A stretch of 64,000 nucleotides of DNA. Origin: Synergistaceae bacterium. Its GTDB lineage: Bacteria > Synergistota > Synergistia > Synergistales > Aminobacteriaceae. Location of the stretch: positions 58,891-122,890 of the forward strand of contig JAFUYQ010000019.1 in assembly GCA_017470485.1 (NCBI GenBank). The letters are read 5' to 3'. A program made the translations under genes and the position numbers. Position 1 is the first letter of the stretch, and the number at the start of each line of letters is the position of its first letter. A model generated the notes under the pieces. The model saw only the letters and a list, made by a program, of their open reading frames with translations, had not been told where the DNA came from and searched no databases. Shown here one piece after another: positions 43,127 to 52,721 of this stretch.

Positions 43127-43721
43127 TGCTCCTCTCTCCTCTCACTATCTTTATGAATACGCCGGCAGGAAGTATGCCATTATAATCCTTCTGCCTGTCG
43201 TCCTCGCGCGAATTAGTCGGTATCTCGGCGCAGAACTCGGTTACTCCCGGAAGTACCAGCTGTGCGTCTTCAGGGTTTAATGTGTCAGTCTTAACCTCAC
43301 CGGGCGTAAGCCCTGTAAAAATCCAGCGGTAAAGTCCGGGTATTATGTCCGTGTGAAGAAAACCTCCGGCATCAGCTTTGTAAACAACTGTGCCGGAAGC
43401 CATGTTCTGAATTGACGGCGATGTAGTCAGAACCATCAATATATCATCGTCCTTATCGCCCATTTCGGTGTGGTCTTTGACCGCAAAAACGTTCGGTGAA
43501 AGTCTCATTGCCGAGAATATATCCCTTCCGATGAAGTTCATTGTTCGGGATAAAGCGGCCTCATCGCTGTAATCTTCCTGAGCCTGAACAGCCCTCCGCA
43601 CCGAAACCACTACGGGAGCCAGAGCCAGTGCCGTCAGAATGCCGGTGAGGCTTACGGCGACGAGTATTTCTATGAGAGTGAAACCGCGTTTTTTAGGGCT
43701 ACTTGTCATCAGAGCCAGCAC
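43101..43721 (-). CDS. gspJ: Type II secretion minor pseudopilin GspJ
   Basis: A 206-residue prepilin with motif RGFTLIEILVAVSLTGILTA (Glu at +5) and a beta-rich head typical in size for GspJ. It starts the gsp series and overlaps the end of the glycosyltransferase-like gene upstream by 23 bases, so the two are translationally linked. The assignment to GspJ is by length and by its position next to gspK. Confidence 0.78.
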   Translation of the reverse strand: MLALMTSSPKKRGFTLIEILVAVSLTGILTALALAPVVVSVRRAVQAQEDYSDEAALSRTMNFIGRDIFSAMRLSPNVFAVKDHTEMGDKDDDILMVLTTSPSIQNMASGTVVYKADAGGFLHTDIIPGLYRWIFTGLTPGEVKTDTLNPEDAQLVLPGVTEFCAEIPTNSREDDRQKDYNGILPAGVFIKIVRGERSIEGIITFP

Positions 43722-45747
43722 CGTTCACCAGCAGTAAGGCGTTCACAGTACGTCCTGAGCTGTCCTTCTGAGGTATCCGCTTCAAGTGGTAAGTACCGGG
43801 CTTGAAGTAACTCGCAATCTCCCTCAGTACCGGCTCAATCTGGTAACGCTGTGAGAAATTGAGAAGTCTTCCGATGTCCTCAGATTTAGGCTCGCGCTTG
43901 AAATGCTCCCACAACGTGTTGAAACCTCTCAATAATGCTTCAGGATTGTTAGTCTGCTCCCCTATCTGAATGTAGTGATAGCCTAAATTTCTCTCGGCTT
44001 CCTCGCGGACTATCGGGTGCTTCACTGCCTCATTGAGATAATGGAGCTGTAACTGCTCATTCTGGGTTGAGAGAGCCTTGCGGAGGACATAATTTCCCTG
44101 AATGCCGCTCGAAATGTAAACTATTCCGGCGATTGACGAGCCTATGAAAAACAATCCGGCCAATTTCCTGACGATTGATGGGCGCAGGAAGTCAAAGCTG
44201 AATGTTTCCCTGAAAAATTCACGGTTCGACAGCGCAAATCCTAACGTTATCCAGACCATGTTCTCTATCCTGTGGAACGGCCTCGTGAATATTGCGCTGA
44301 ACGTTATCAATGATACTATTGCGAGTGCCCATACAGCATTTATATTAATGCTCTCTTTTTTGAACAGTCCGAATACCGCAGGAATGAACCATACGAACCA
44401 CATCAGTATCAATAATGTTCCGCCGATAAATCCGCCCTCGCAGAAGAATTGAAGGAACTCGTTGTGCGCCCAATGTGTGTATTGCCACCTGTACCAGTCA
44501 GAATTGAAACGCCTGAAACCCTCGCGCTGTCCTTCGAGGTAATGCCATTTGTACTGCCCTATTCCTACGCCTTCGGGGTGTTCGAGGAACATTGCGTATG
44601 AGGTCGTCCATATTCCGCGCCGCCTCCCGATGTCCTGAGCATTCTGGATTATTTCAGCCGTCTTCTCAACTATTTGTTCAGAACGCGGCGAGTAAAGCGA
44701 TGCCCAGAATACTGAACCTAATACAAGCATTACAGCCCCGAAACGTATCACATAATTCCTGTCGAACTTCCAGAACGCAATTATGAGCATTACTAGCAGA
44801 CCTGTAATTAATGCTATCGTCGCTGAACGGCTCGTTGAGTTCATTAATCCCCAAAAATTCACAGCGGTCATCAGCAATACTATTATAGAGTAATAAACTC
44901 TCCTGTCATTTCCGAGCTTAAAGGCGTTCATAAATGCCGCAAGTATGAATATTCCTGCCGCTATTCCGGAAATGATACTTTCTTCCGTTACTGACAGCTT
45001 CGTGAACACTACGGCACAAATTACGCATAATACTGTGTTCCAGATTTTTTTACCGTGTTCCTCAGGGGCGTTCCTCCAAGCGTCATACACAAAAAGATAC
45101 ACCGCTCCTAATGTTGCTATTGCCGTCCATAATCCGAACATATTCTGCTGTGCTGTGTTCCCGATGTAATTGCCCGGCGTTGGAAGAATTATTGTGCTGA
45201 ATCTCTGAAGGTCAGACAAAAATGTTCCGCGCAGAAATGAGAGGTTATTTATGTCGCGTATCTGCAATTCCGCAAACATGACGTTTATTGCCGAGTTCAA
45301 ATTCGCAAGAAGCAGCACATATCTTAATCCCCAGTTCGGGAATGACGATACACTCAGAACGTAAAACGCCCAGACCGTTACGAAACATACCATCTCTAAG
45401 GCATAGCCGGTCGGCGATGATATGTTCACCCATAAGGGCTGGAGGGCGCAATATATCAGGATTACCGCCCATACCGTTCCGAATATGTCGATTTTCAGCG
45501 AGACGCGCTCTTTCCCGTAGCGAATGAGCCTGTAACCGGCGTATATTAACGCTATCCCCACAGGAACTCCTGCTACTGTCCACTTCAGAATATGCAGTGT
45601 GTCAGCGAACATTACCCCTGAATATATCAGGTTCGGCAGTGCAAGCGATATTATCCACAGCGGCATTAACAGCCATTCGGGCACTAACGGCATAGGAATA
45701 TATTTCTCAGGTATCTTTTTCAGGTTTAGCGGTTTCTTTTCCTTCAT
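43699..45747 (-). CDS. O-antigen ligase / O-oligosaccharyltransferase-like membrane protein (Wzy_C)
   Basis: A 682-residue membrane protein with about twelve helices, a large periplasmic loop and a C-terminal helical domain that looks like TPR repeats (about 555-660). The loop contains THWAHNEFLQFFCEGGFIGG, the Wzy_C-type catalytic His region shared by O-antigen ligases and pilin O-oligosaccharyltransferases. RSATIALITGLLVMLII precedes it. Its stop lies inside gspJ, so a role in glycosylating pseudopilins or secreted proteins is attractive. Surface polysaccharide ligation is the alternative. No lipid-linked glycan genes are adjacent. Confidence 0.78.
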   Translation of the reverse strand: MKEKKPLNLKKIPEKYIPMPLVPEWLLMPLWIISLALPNLIYSGVMFADTLHILKWTVAGVPVGIALIYAGYRLIRYGKERVSLKIDIFGTVWAVILIYCALQPLWVNISSPTGYALEMVCFVTVWAFYVLSVSSFPNWGLRYVLLLANLNSAINVMFAELQIRDINNLSFLRGTFLSDLQRFSTIILPTPGNYIGNTAQQNMFGLWTAIATLGAVYLFVYDAWRNAPEEHGKKIWNTVLCVICAVVFTKLSVTEESIISGIAAGIFILAAFMNAFKLGNDRRVYYSIIVLLMTAVNFWGLMNSTSRSATIALITGLLVMLIIAFWKFDRNYVIRFGAVMLVLGSVFWASLYSPRSEQIVEKTAEIIQNAQDIGRRRGIWTTSYAMFLEHPEGVGIGQYKWHYLEGQREGFRRFNSDWYRWQYTHWAHNEFLQFFCEGGFIGGTLLILMWFVWFIPAVFGLFKKESININAVWALAIVSLITFSAIFTRPFHRIENMVWITLGFALSNREFFRETFSFDFLRPSIVRKLAGLFFIGSSIAGIVYISSGIQGNYVLRKALSTQNEQLQLHYLNEAVKHPIVREEAERNLGYHYIQIGEQTNNPEALLRGFNTLWEHFKREPKSEDIGRLLNFSQRYQIEPVLREIASYFKPGTYHLKRIPQKDSSGRTVNALLLVNGAGSDDK

Positions 45748-45756
45748 GCTGTCCTC

Positions 45757-47289
45757 CTATTGAAGCAGTGTGTAGCGTTCAACCGGCGCAAAACTGTCCG
45801 TAAATGCCGGCACTCCGCTGTCAGGGTGAAATTCGTCAAGCCACTGATGAGACAGTAAATGCTCATTCTTTTTCACGTTCTCGCTCGATAATCCGGCGTT
45901 ACTGCTCATTCCTGCAAGGATTATGTTCTGGAGCGCGTAAGAATAGCGGCTGTCATTGGCATTAACAGGGAATATCATCATCTTCTCGAACGAATTGCTG
46001 AAGGCCTTGTAGATACCGTGAAATACTCCTGATTTTGTTCCGTAGACCGACGAAATTATGTTCACGATTAACACCCCGTCAGATTTCAGAAGCGAACGAA
46101 GAAGCTGCCCTGTCTCAACTGTCGTCATCTGGAACGGTATCACTATCGCCGATGAAAACGTGTCCATCAGAATTGCGTCATACTGTTCAGCTTTCTCCAT
46201 CACCGAACGGTTAAGAAACGTCCGAGCGTCTTCATGGTATATCGTGAGATTGGGACTGTCCTTCAGCTCAAAATATTTTCTTGCCGTCTCGGTAACTCCT
46301 TCATCAAGTTCAACGACATCAAGAGAGACATTCTTATAATTGCTCAGAATGTACTTCGGGACGCTGTAGCCTCCTCCGCCTAACATCAATATACGTTTTG
46401 CGTCGGGCTTGTAGTGGAATGCTAAGTCATAAAATTTCGTGTAATCGCTCACTAACTCATTCGGACTGTCCAAGTACATTAATGATTGCGTAGCGTCTGG
46501 GTCTGTTATCATTATTCGCACTCTGCGGCCGTTACGGCGGTCAATGCTCTCGGCTACTGAAATGTGATTGTAGGCCGTATCTATCTGTTCACCTATCGGC
46601 GCGAACGGAATACCGTACTTGTTGGCGGCGTATGCCCCTGACGATATTGCCGCAAATATGAACAGTGCTATTATTTTCCGCCATGCCCCCGTGTAAATCA
46701 GAACCGCAAGCAATGCTATAACGCTCGCCACGAACATCATTATCACTCCCGACGGGAAAAGCGAAATCAGTACAAATCCTCCCATGAACGTTCCCAAAAT
46801 GCTCCCTGCACTGTTGAGAGCCGACAGTCTCCCGACTATTGCTCCCGAAGTGTCAACGTCCTGCATCGCTAATCTTGCCACGAACGGCGACACCATTCCC
46901 AGAAGTAAACTGGGAAGCGCGAAAAGTGCTAATGATGTGTATACCGATGAGACGTAAAGATTGAGCCTGAGTTCCTGAATATTAGTAAGTATCCAGTTGC
47001 TCGAAAATGCCGTTACCGCTGTAGCTAAGGCCGCTAACATCAAGATACGTCCGAGAATTTTAGCTTCCGGCCTCTTGTCTGCTATTGAGCCTCCGAACCA
47101 GCTGCCCAAGCATAAACTGGTCATGATTATTCCGATTAAGGCAGTCCACACGATTAATGACGTTCCGAAGTAGGGGGCTACAATTCTTGAACCGGCTAAT
47201 TCAAGTACCATTGTAGCCGCTCCGCTGAAGAATGCCGTTATCTGCAAACGTGCTTGTATTCCTCTTACAGGCTGGATATTATGTGTCAA
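45757..47289 (-). CDS. Fused MFS-type membrane / spermidine synthase-like protein
   Basis: About 510 residues from TTG at 47289, which has GGAGA upstream. An ATG at 47370 is possible but would overlap trkH by 53 bases and adds an unlikely N-terminus. The first roughly 230 residues form membrane helices (FFSGAATMVLELAGSRIVAP is the typical start). The rest is a methyltransferase-fold spermidine synthase domain: LMLGGGGYSVPKYILSNYKN, VVELDEGVTETARKYF and DAILMDTFSSAIVIPFQMTT. Real spermidine synthase activity is doubtful for such fusions because substrate residues vary; some act as aminopropyl- or methyl-transferases. It lies between trkH and the Wzy_C gene. Confidence 0.8.
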   Translation of the reverse strand: MTHNIQPVRGIQARLQITAFFSGAATMVLELAGSRIVAPYFGTSLIVWTALIGIIMTSLCLGSWFGGSIADKRPEAKILGRILMLAALATAVTAFSSNWILTNIQELRLNLYVSSVYTSLALFALPSLLLGMVSPFVARLAMQDVDTSGAIVGRLSALNSAGSILGTFMGGFVLISLFPSGVIMMFVASVIALLAVLIYTGAWRKIIALFIFAAISSGAYAANKYGIPFAPIGEQIDTAYNHISVAESIDRRNGRRVRIMITDPDATQSLMYLDSPNELVSDYTKFYDLAFHYKPDAKRILMLGGGGYSVPKYILSNYKNVSLDVVELDEGVTETARKYFELKDSPNLTIYHEDARTFLNRSVMEKAEQYDAILMDTFSSAIVIPFQMTTVETGQLLRSLLKSDGVLIVNIISSVYGTKSGVFHGIYKAFSNSFEKMMIFPVNANDSRYSYALQNIILAGMSSNAGLSSENVKKNEHLLSHQWLDEFHPDSGVPAFTDSFAPVERYTLLQ

Positions 47290-47317
47290 TATTTCATCAT
47301 CTCCAATTTTTATTATT

Positions 47318-48769
47318 TTACTTTCTGTACGTCTCAGGTACAAACAGTAAGAACACTGCAAATAATTCAAGTCTTCCGGCCAGCATTAAGAACGAGAACA
47401 GCCATTTTATTGCGCCGGGAAGATCCCCGAAATGCTCTACTGACCCCAATTTGTTCAACGCAGGCCCGACATTGCTTATGCACGTTATCACGCCCGAAAC
47501 CGCTGACACTAAATCCACTCCGAACAGTAACGTTATCAGAGTACCAGCAAGAAACAACAAGAGGTAAAGTATCAGGAAGGCTGTTGATGAATTGAGAGTG
47601 CTTTGGGGAATTGCTTTGCCGTCCATTCTCGGATTAATTACGGCTTTGGGGTGAAGAAGCCTGCTGACCTCAGACATCATATGGCGGTAAATTATCTGAA
47701 CTCTTGAGACTTTGAACCCGCCTCCCGTTGAACCGCCCGAAGCCCCGATGAACATTATCACAATAATCAGAAATCTGCAGAAATCAGGCCATAAATCAAA
47801 ATCCTGCGTTATAAATCCTGTCGTCGTCATCACACTGACTACGCTGAACAATGTGTTTCTGAACGCAAACATAAAATTCTCGAAACAGCCGGTGAAATAC
47901 AGTATTAATGTCATAATCAACGCTGAGAAAATCACAATCTTCGCGTAACATCTCAGTTCCTCATCGGCGAATATCTGTTTGAATTTCCTTTGAGGTATCA
48001 TGAAGTACAGCGAGAAATTAACGCCCGACAAAAACATGAAGATTATTACTACCCATTCGATGTAAGCACTTGAGAAGTAAGCGATTGAGTTGTTCTTAGT
48101 CGAGAAGCCTCCTGTCGCTATCGTACTGCATGAGTGGCAGAAAGCGTCAAACAAGCTCATTCCGCCGAACATCAGAAGTATCATCTCAAGGAAAATCAGG
48201 AGCATATACACTCCCCATAATCTTAAAGCTGTCTGGTGAAGTCTCGGAGTTACTTTTCCTGCGGTTACGCCCGGAACTTCTGCTTTATACATGGCCATTC
48301 CCGATACTCCCAGAAACGGAAGAACCGCTAAACTCAAGACAATTATTCCCATACCGCCCATCAAGTGAGTTAATGAACGCCATAATAATATTCCTCTGGG
48401 AAGACTCTCAATTTCACGGAATATAGTTGCGCCTGTCGTAGTAAATCCCGACATCGTTTCAAAAAATGCGTCAGTATAACTCGCGGCATTCCCCGAAATC
48501 CAGTAAGGCAATGCACCGATTAATGACGCTATTATCCATGAGAAGCCCGTTACGCCGACACCCTCGCGAATCCCCATGTAATTATTGTCAGTTCTGCCGG
48601 TTATTTTGAGTACAGTTAAGCTGAAGCCGGCTCCGATTAGCATTGAAATGAAAAATCCTAGTGCGTCATTGGAACCGTCATAGAGCGCGAGCATTAAGGG
48701 AAGTATCATTCCTGTACACACAACAAGGCATACCAGCGATAAAACTCTGAGTACCGTCTTAATCCTCAT
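47318..48769 (-). CDS. trkH: Trk-type potassium uptake membrane subunit TrkH
   Basis: A 483-residue channel-like protein with four pseudo-repeated pore loops. The selectivity-loop sequences TMSGFTTTGATIF, CSTIATGGFSTKN, VVSVMTTTGFITQDF and CISNVGPALNKLG are present in order. It takes up K+ together with the regulatory TrkA subunit, whose gene overlaps by 11 bases. Length and pore motifs are normal. Confidence 0.93.
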   Translation of the reverse strand: MRIKTVLRVLSLVCLVVCTGMILPLMLALYDGSNDALGFFISMLIGAGFSLTVLKITGRTDNNYMGIREGVGVTGFSWIIASLIGALPYWISGNAASYTDAFFETMSGFTTTGATIFREIESLPRGILLWRSLTHLMGGMGIIVLSLAVLPFLGVSGMAMYKAEVPGVTAGKVTPRLHQTALRLWGVYMLLIFLEMILLMFGGMSLFDAFCHSCSTIATGGFSTKNNSIAYFSSAYIEWVVIIFMFLSGVNFSLYFMIPQRKFKQIFADEELRCYAKIVIFSALIMTLILYFTGCFENFMFAFRNTLFSVVSVMTTTGFITQDFDLWPDFCRFLIIVIMFIGASGGSTGGGFKVSRVQIIYRHMMSEVSRLLHPKAVINPRMDGKAIPQSTLNSSTAFLILYLLLFLAGTLITLLFGVDLVSAVSGVITCISNVGPALNKLGSVEHFGDLPGAIKWLFSFLMLAGRLELFAVFLLFVPETYRK

Positions 48770-50147
48770 GGATATACTCCGCTCCGAATAATCCGGCTGT
48801 CTCCGGCATCATTTCCGTCAGCGCAAATAATATTACATGGTCATTAGCCCTTAAATCAGTTGCGCCCGTCGGAACAAGAACATCATCATCACGTCCGATT
48901 AATGCGATTACAGCACCTTTCTTGAGTTTCAGTTCAGCAAGAGTTTTACCGATTAATTCAGATTTATCAGTCAGTACGACCTCAAGCATTTCGGCATTTA
49001 TGCGCTCTATCATTGAGTAGGCGAGCGCATGTTCCTTGAAGCGCACGAACTTCAGGATTACCCCGACTAAACTTTCATTGGGATCTACGATTGCATCGAC
49101 AGGCATTACATTGGTGAGTTCCATGTAACGTTTCTGACGGACAACCGCTATAGTTTTTTTAGCTCCCATTCCTTTCGCCAAAGCACAGTAAATCAGATTC
49201 AATTCATCTGAACTTGTCGCGCTTATGTATGCGTCAGCCCCTTCGATTCCCTCCTCGATGAGCGTTCTTTTGTCAGCCCCGTCAGTGTTCAGCACAAGGT
49301 CTTCCCCGAAGTCCTCTGATAATTTCGCACACCTTTTACTGTCCTTGTCAATGAGTCTCAGACTGAAATTCCCCAAATCACGCCGTATCATTAAGGCTGT
49401 CTGAGTTCCTAATTTTCCGCAGCCTGCAATGAAGACACGCCGGTTACTTTTCGAGTTCATTCTCTTTGAAGGCTGGAATAACTCCTGCAACAATTCCGCG
49501 CTCTTCTTGTAGGTTACAACATAGCAGACATCATCGGCTTTAAGCTCCGTGAAACCGTTAGGAACTCCCGATGTGCCGTCAGAATGTTCAACATAAGTGA
49601 AGACTGCCATAAGGTCAGGAAATTTAGGCCGTATATCCTTGAGCGTCATTCCGGTCAGAGGCGAATCGGGTGCTAACTTCAGAGTGTAGAGGGCAGCTCT
49701 TCGGTTGAGGAGTTCGGCGGTATGAGTTGCGCCTGATACTTCGATGAGGCCGAGAATTTCGCGGGCTGTGGAACGTTCTGGAGAGATTAGAGCGTCGATA
49801 CCGAGTTTTCTTCCCCAGTCGGAACTGTCGGTGAACTCAAGGCTTCTGGTTCTTGAGATTACCTGCTTAACGCCGGCATTATGAGCGATCCAGCAGGAGA
49901 GCAGATTGACTTCATCGCGGTTAGTGCAGGCAATAAGCATGTCAGTATCGCCGCCCTGAAATACACCGGCTGAAGCGAGGACTTGAGGTCTTGAGCCGTT
50001 GCCTGTTATGACGTGAACATCGAGTTCATCATCAGCGGATTTAGCGGCCAGAGGGTCTAATTCAACCAGATGAATATTGTGAATGGCTGAAAGATACTTG
50101 GCGACTTTCCTGCCGATTTCCCCTCCTCCCACTATGACTATATTCAT
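48759..50147 (-). CDS. trkA: Trk potassium transport regulatory subunit TrkA
   Basis: A 462-residue protein with two RCK modules: Rossmann motifs IVIVGGGEIGRKVAKYL (residues 3-19) and VFIAGCGKLGTQTALMI (about 233-249), each followed by a TrkA-C domain (ALYTLKLAPDSPLTGMTLKD and MLEVVLTDKSELIGKTLAEL). It binds NAD(H) or ATP and gates TrkH at the cytoplasmic face. Three bases separate it from the thioesterase gene. Confidence 0.93.
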   Translation of the reverse strand: MNIVIVGGGEIGRKVAKYLSAIHNIHLVELDPLAAKSADDELDVHVITGNGSRPQVLASAGVFQGGDTDMLIACTNRDEVNLLSCWIAHNAGVKQVISRTRSLEFTDSSDWGRKLGIDALISPERSTAREILGLIEVSGATHTAELLNRRAALYTLKLAPDSPLTGMTLKDIRPKFPDLMAVFTYVEHSDGTSGVPNGFTELKADDVCYVVTYKKSAELLQELFQPSKRMNSKSNRRVFIAGCGKLGTQTALMIRRDLGNFSLRLIDKDSKRCAKLSEDFGEDLVLNTDGADKRTLIEEGIEGADAYISATSSDELNLIYCALAKGMGAKKTIAVVRQKRYMELTNVMPVDAIVDPNESLVGVILKFVRFKEHALAYSMIERINAEMLEVVLTDKSELIGKTLAELKLKKGAVIALIGRDDDVLVPTGATDLRANDHVILFALTEMMPETAGLFGAEYIHED

Positions 50148-50150
50148 TTA

Positions 50151-50870
50151 TTAATTCCACCTCGAATGTATTGAAAAGATTGCGGAAGGTTTTTTTACAG
50201 AATTTTTTATGAGCCTGAAGTTAGTTATGTCCTCACCGGCATTAAATTCCAAAACTGCATCTTCTCCTAGTTTCAGGCCGGAACGGAATGACGCTGATAT
50301 AGACTTCAGATCCTTGCGCTGAACTTCATCAGGCAGAGCGTCAAAAAGCCATTCAAAATAGACAGCGTTATTTACATGGCTGTTGTAATCGAGTGCATGA
50401 TAAGTAACAGGAACTTTCACCGCCCCTGTAACTTCCTCAAAGTCTGGTATCTCTCTGAAATCAGGATTAATTTCTTCAGCGTCAGTCATGATTTCGGGGA
50501 GGTGCGCCAATGCTTTAACTACCCTTCCGGCTTTTATGTCAACAAGAAACCATGATGATTTTGCGTGAATTATTAAATTACCTTTCGATGTAACTTTGAA
50601 TATTCTCAGAGTGTTATAGCCGTGCGATGGGTCATGAAACGTAGTGATGTCGAAATACTCATCAATCGAGGGCATTTTCCCTGTGAAATCAATCTCGTAA
50701 CGCGAGAGAACCCAAGCATAACCCCTTTGAGCTAATTCAGAGGCTGTACCCTCTATCGGTTCAACGGCCATGCTCGCTGTGTCCTGAAAATAATCTATAA
50801 GTCTCTTCAGCTTCAATCTTCCGTCACACGAAACATCTGAAGGCTGAACTCTTACTGTTCTCGTGAACAT
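50151..50870 (-). CDS. Acyl-ACP thioesterase (FatA type)
   Basis: A 239-residue double-hotdog protein with the FatA-type features VSCDGRLKLKRLIDYFQDTA (about 13-32), WVLSRYEIDFTGKMP and, in the second hotdog, the catalytic-type HALDYNSHVNNAVYFEWLFD. It releases free fatty acids from acyl-ACP in the cytoplasm. The neighbouring transport and histidine genes give no functional link. The start codon overlaps the hisD stop by a single base. Confidence 0.87.
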   Translation of the reverse strand: MFTRTVRVQPSDVSCDGRLKLKRLIDYFQDTASMAVEPIEGTASELAQRGYAWVLSRYEIDFTGKMPSIDEYFDITTFHDPSHGYNTLRIFKVTSKGNLIIHAKSSWFLVDIKAGRVVKALAHLPEIMTDAEEINPDFREIPDFEEVTGAVKVPVTYHALDYNSHVNNAVYFEWLFDALPDEVQRKDLKSISASFRSGLKLGEDAVLEFNAGEDITNFRLIKNSVKKPSAIFSIHSRWN

Positions 50871-52096
50871 TATTCCCTCCTTATGGCAATGCTTTCGGCG
50901 TGTCCCGTCAAGCCTTCGGAACGCGCAAACATTTCAATATCACCGGACGCTTTCGACAGAGCCTCACTGCTGTAGTAAATGAACTGTGATTTCTTAACGA
51001 AGTCATCAACTGACAAAGGGCTTGAGAATCTCGCAGTCCCCATCGTCGGCAGTGTGTGGTTAGCTCCGGCATAGTAATCGCCTAACGCTTCGGGTGAATT
51101 TGCTCCGAGAAAAACGCTTCCGGCATTCCTGATTCTTCCGAGCCATGAGAACGGCTCAGGGACGCAAAGCTCAAGGTGTTCGGGGGCAATCTCATTAGCG
51201 ATTCCGGCGGCCTCCGAAAGTTCATCAACGATGATAATCATTCCTTCGTTGTCGATTGATGTTCTGGCAATTTCACGGCGTTCGAGGCGGATAATCTGCT
51301 CCTCAATCTGACGGCTCACTTCTTCCGCAAAGTCAGAGCTGTCAGTAATGAGAACGGCACGGGCGGATTTGTCGTGTTCGGACTGAGCAAGCATATCGGT
51401 GGCCAAGTGTGAAGGATTATTATTTCTGTCGGCAATAATAAGAATCTCGCTCGGCCCTGCCACCATATCAATGGATACCTGACCGAAAACCTGACGTTTT
51501 GCTTCAGCGACATAGACGTTTCCCGGCCCTGTGATTTTGTCAACACGTGGTACGGTTTCGGTGCCGTAAGCAAGAGCAGCGACAGCCTGTGCGCCGCCCA
51601 TAGCGAAAATCCTGTGAACTCCTGCGATTTTAGCGGCCATGATAATTTCAGGACGTACAGGGGGCGGAGTGGCAATAACGATTTCGGAACAGCCGGCAAT
51701 CACCGCAGGTATTGCGTTCATTAGGACGCTTGAGGGGTAAGAGGCTGTGCCGCCCGGAACGTAAAGGCCGACCTTCTCAAGGGGAATAACTCTCTGGCCT
51801 AAGACGATTCCGTCTTTCGTGAACATGAATCCTTCGCGCAGCTGCCTGATGTGAAAAGCTCTTATGTTTTCGGCACAGCGTTCGAGCATGGCGGTATATT
51901 CAGGAGAAACATCAGCATTCATTTTTACTTCGAGAGAACCCAGCGCAGCACCGTCAAATTTCAGTTCATATTCTCTGACTGCCTCATCGCCTCTCAATCT
52001 GACATCATTAATAATTTTTCTGACTGTCTCGGAAACATCAGGGCTTACAGTTTTCAGTGATAATTTTCCGTCATACCCTCTAACTATTCGTATCAA
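50870..52096 (-). CDS. hisD: Histidinol dehydrogenase
   Basis: A 408-residue enzyme catalysing the last two steps of histidine synthesis (histidinol to histidine). Family motifs: LYVPGGTASYPSSVLMNAIP, IVIATPP, GPGNVYVAEAKRQVFG, MLAQSEHDKSARAVLITDS and the zinc and catalytic region IAPEHLELCVPEP with SVFLGANSPEALGDYYAGAN. It is complete but slightly shorter than E. coli HisD. It overlaps hisG by 17 bases. Confidence 0.93.
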   Translation of the reverse strand: MIRIVRGYDGKLSLKTVSPDVSETVRKIINDVRLRGDEAVREYELKFDGAALGSLEVKMNADVSPEYTAMLERCAENIRAFHIRQLREGFMFTKDGIVLGQRVIPLEKVGLYVPGGTASYPSSVLMNAIPAVIAGCSEIVIATPPPVRPEIIMAAKIAGVHRIFAMGGAQAVAALAYGTETVPRVDKITGPGNVYVAEAKRQVFGQVSIDMVAGPSEILIIADRNNNPSHLATDMLAQSEHDKSARAVLITDSSDFAEEVSRQIEEQIIRLERREIARTSIDNEGMIIIVDELSEAAGIANEIAPEHLELCVPEPFSWLGRIRNAGSVFLGANSPEALGDYYAGANHTLPTMGTARFSSPLSVDDFVKKSQFIYYSSEALSKASGDIEMFARSEGLTGHAESIAIRRE

Positions 52097-52721
52097 CTTC
52101 TTTGAGCCTCCTGATTAATTCGTCAATTTCATTATGTTTGAACTTATAGGCAGATTTGTTAGCGATTAACCTTGCGCTGACTTCGGCTATAACAGAGATA
52201 ACAGAGAGGTTATTTTCGCGCAGGGTAGTGCCTGTCTGAACGATGTCAACGATTACGTCCGACAGCCCAAGAACGGGAGCGATTTCGGCAGAGCCTCTTA
52301 TGGGTATGATGTCGATTTCGCGCCCTATGCCTGAGTAATAATCTCTTGCAATGTTCGGGAACTCAGTCGCAGCTCTGAGCGGTTTCATTCCGTCATCAAC
52401 AAAGCCGTTCAAAGCGGCTGAACAGATTTTGCATTTTCCGATATTGAGTGCTAAGAGTTCGTAAACATCGGGATTGCGTTCGAGAAGAATATCTTTTCCG
52501 ATGAAGCCGATGTCCGCTGTGCCTCTTTCAACGTAGACAGGGACATCGAAAGGTTTAACCCAGAAATATCTCATGCCCGACTCGGAGTCTTCAAATACTA
52601 ATTTCCGTGTGTCCTTGCTGTCCTTAAAACTGTCATTCAGGAAACCGGCCTTCTTCAAAATATCAGCTATCTCGCTCCCTAATCTTCCTTTTGGTAAGGC
52701 TGTCCTCAAAATCTCAGTCAT
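52080..52721 (-). CDS. hisG: ATP phosphoribosyltransferase, short form (HisG)
   Basis: A 213-residue catalytic subunit performing the first step of histidine synthesis. Motifs: LRTALPKGRLGSEIADILKK, FDVPVYVERGTADIGFIGKD, and the PRPP loop DVIVDIVQTGTTLRENNL. The C-terminal regulatory domain of the long form is absent, so it needs HisZ, which is encoded directly upstream with a four-base overlap. Confidence 0.93.
   Translation of the reverse strand: MTEILRTALPKGRLGSEIADILKKAGFLNDSFKDSKDTRKLVFEDSESGMRYFWVKPFDVPVYVERGTADIGFIGKDILLERNPDVYELLALNIGKCKICSAALNGFVDDGMKPLRAATEFPNIARDYYSGIGREIDIIPIRGSAEIAPVLGLSDVIVDIVQTGTTLRENNLSVISVIAEVSARLIANKSAYKFKHNEIDELIRRLKEVDTNS

Noticed and set aside
45757..47370. 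ATG at 47370 as the start of the spermidine synthase-like gene
   Set aside because: It would overlap trkH by 53 bases and add an N-terminus unlike the family; TTG at 47289 has a ribosome site and begins just before the first membrane helix.
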